Shown in pieces: positions 50,904-51,160 of a stretch of DNA of 51,160 nucleotides. The position numbers were made by a program, and so were the translations under genes. Where the stretch lies: assembly GCA_018713205.1 (NCBI GenBank), contig DVFN01000089.1:1-51160 (forward strand), given 5' to 3'. The notes under the pieces were generated by a model. That model made no database searches and was not told the DNA's origin. It worked only from the letters and a program-made list of their open reading frames with translations. Position 1 is the stretch's first letter. The number at the start of each line of letters is the position of its first letter. The DNA is from Candidatus Avoscillospira stercorigallinarum. GTDB lineage: Bacteria > Bacillota > Clostridia > Oscillospirales > Oscillospiraceae.

Positions 50904-51160
50904 TTTATTGAGAGTTTGATCCTGGCTCAGGACGAACGCTGGCGGCGTGCCTAACACAAGCAAGTCAAACGGGGCTCTTTGGATCGAGACTTCGGTCAAG
51001 TGAAGCTGAGCTTAGTGGCGGACGGGTGAGTAACGCGTGAGCAACCTGCCTTTCAGAGGGGGATAACGTCTTGAAAAGGACGCTAATACCGCATGATATT
51101 ATGGAGCCACATGGCTCTATAATCAAAGGAGCAATCCGCTGAAAGATGGGCTCGCGTCCG
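50904..51160 (+). rRNA. rrs: 16S ribosomal RNA, 5' part (cut by window end)
   Basis: The conserved AGAGTTTGATCCTGGCTCAG begins at 50911, which corresponds to E. coli position 8, placing the 5' end near 50904. GACGAACGCTGGCGGCGTG, GGCGGACGGGTGAGTAACG and GCTAATACCGCATGA follow. Only about the first 257 nt are present. The stretch CACAAGCAAGTCAAACG differs at two bases from the very common CACATGCAAGTCGAACG. The sequence fits Oscillospiraceae-type Clostridia; I cannot give a genus. Confidence 0.97.

Overview
The window comes from a GC-rich Gram-positive member of the Clostridia, most likely a gut Oscillospiraceae-type bacterium. The evidence is the single-chain PurL, a dlt operon, several S-layer-homology (SLH) proteins, lipoprotein signal peptides, and the 5' end of a clostridial-looking 16S rRNA gene at the right edge. 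I cannot name a genus from the sequence alone.

Layout. 1-536 is a composite intergenic repeat. 537-5065 (minus) holds mreD, a class B PBP2 gene and lepA. 5485-8869 (plus) holds rbfA, an nrnA-type DHH phosphoesterase gene, truB and ribF, ended by a good terminator. 9483-12314 and 12571-15315 (minus) are two large secreted SLH surface proteins, one with SLH repeats at the C-terminus and one at the N-terminus. 16234-21226 (plus) holds an aconitase-family hydratase, NADP-type isocitrate dehydrogenase, a FucU-like mutarotase and an AEC transporter. 21661-32408 (minus) holds guaB and a purine operon in the transcription order purC-F-M-N-D-L; purE and purH are not here. 32875-46868 (plus) is a cell-envelope island. 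46914-48522 (minus) holds a small SLH protein and a PAP2 phosphatase. 48885-50366 (plus) is a rhamnulokinase. Then come two strong tandem rRNA promoters and the start of 16S rRNA (about 50904 to the edge).

The envelope island is the most interesting part. Its first four genes are a lipoprotein carrying SLH repeats and a transglutaminase-like domain, two small lipoproteins, and a second transglutaminase-like lipoprotein. Next are dltA-dltB-dltC-dltD followed by a small, untracked dltX-like gene at the 3' end. The operon appears to run on into another small lipoprotein, a C39-like papain-fold protein, a single-pass membrane protein and a third transglutaminase-like lipoprotein. It finishes with an AlgI-type MBOAT and an AlgX/DHHW-type protein, closed by a bidirectional terminator. 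Dlt adds D-alanine to wall polymers and AlgI/AlgX-type pairs O-acetylate exported polysaccharide. The lipoproteins sit with them and share domains with each other, so I infer one surface-modification system.

Most gaps between operons are filled by mosaics of short palindromes (units such as GTAGGGGCGGCC-N-GGCCGCCC) or by a second composite repeat rich in CCTTGAGGGGAGG. Many small ORFs in the supplied track are translations of these repeats. Many of the very long ORFs are antisense shadows of GC-rich genes.
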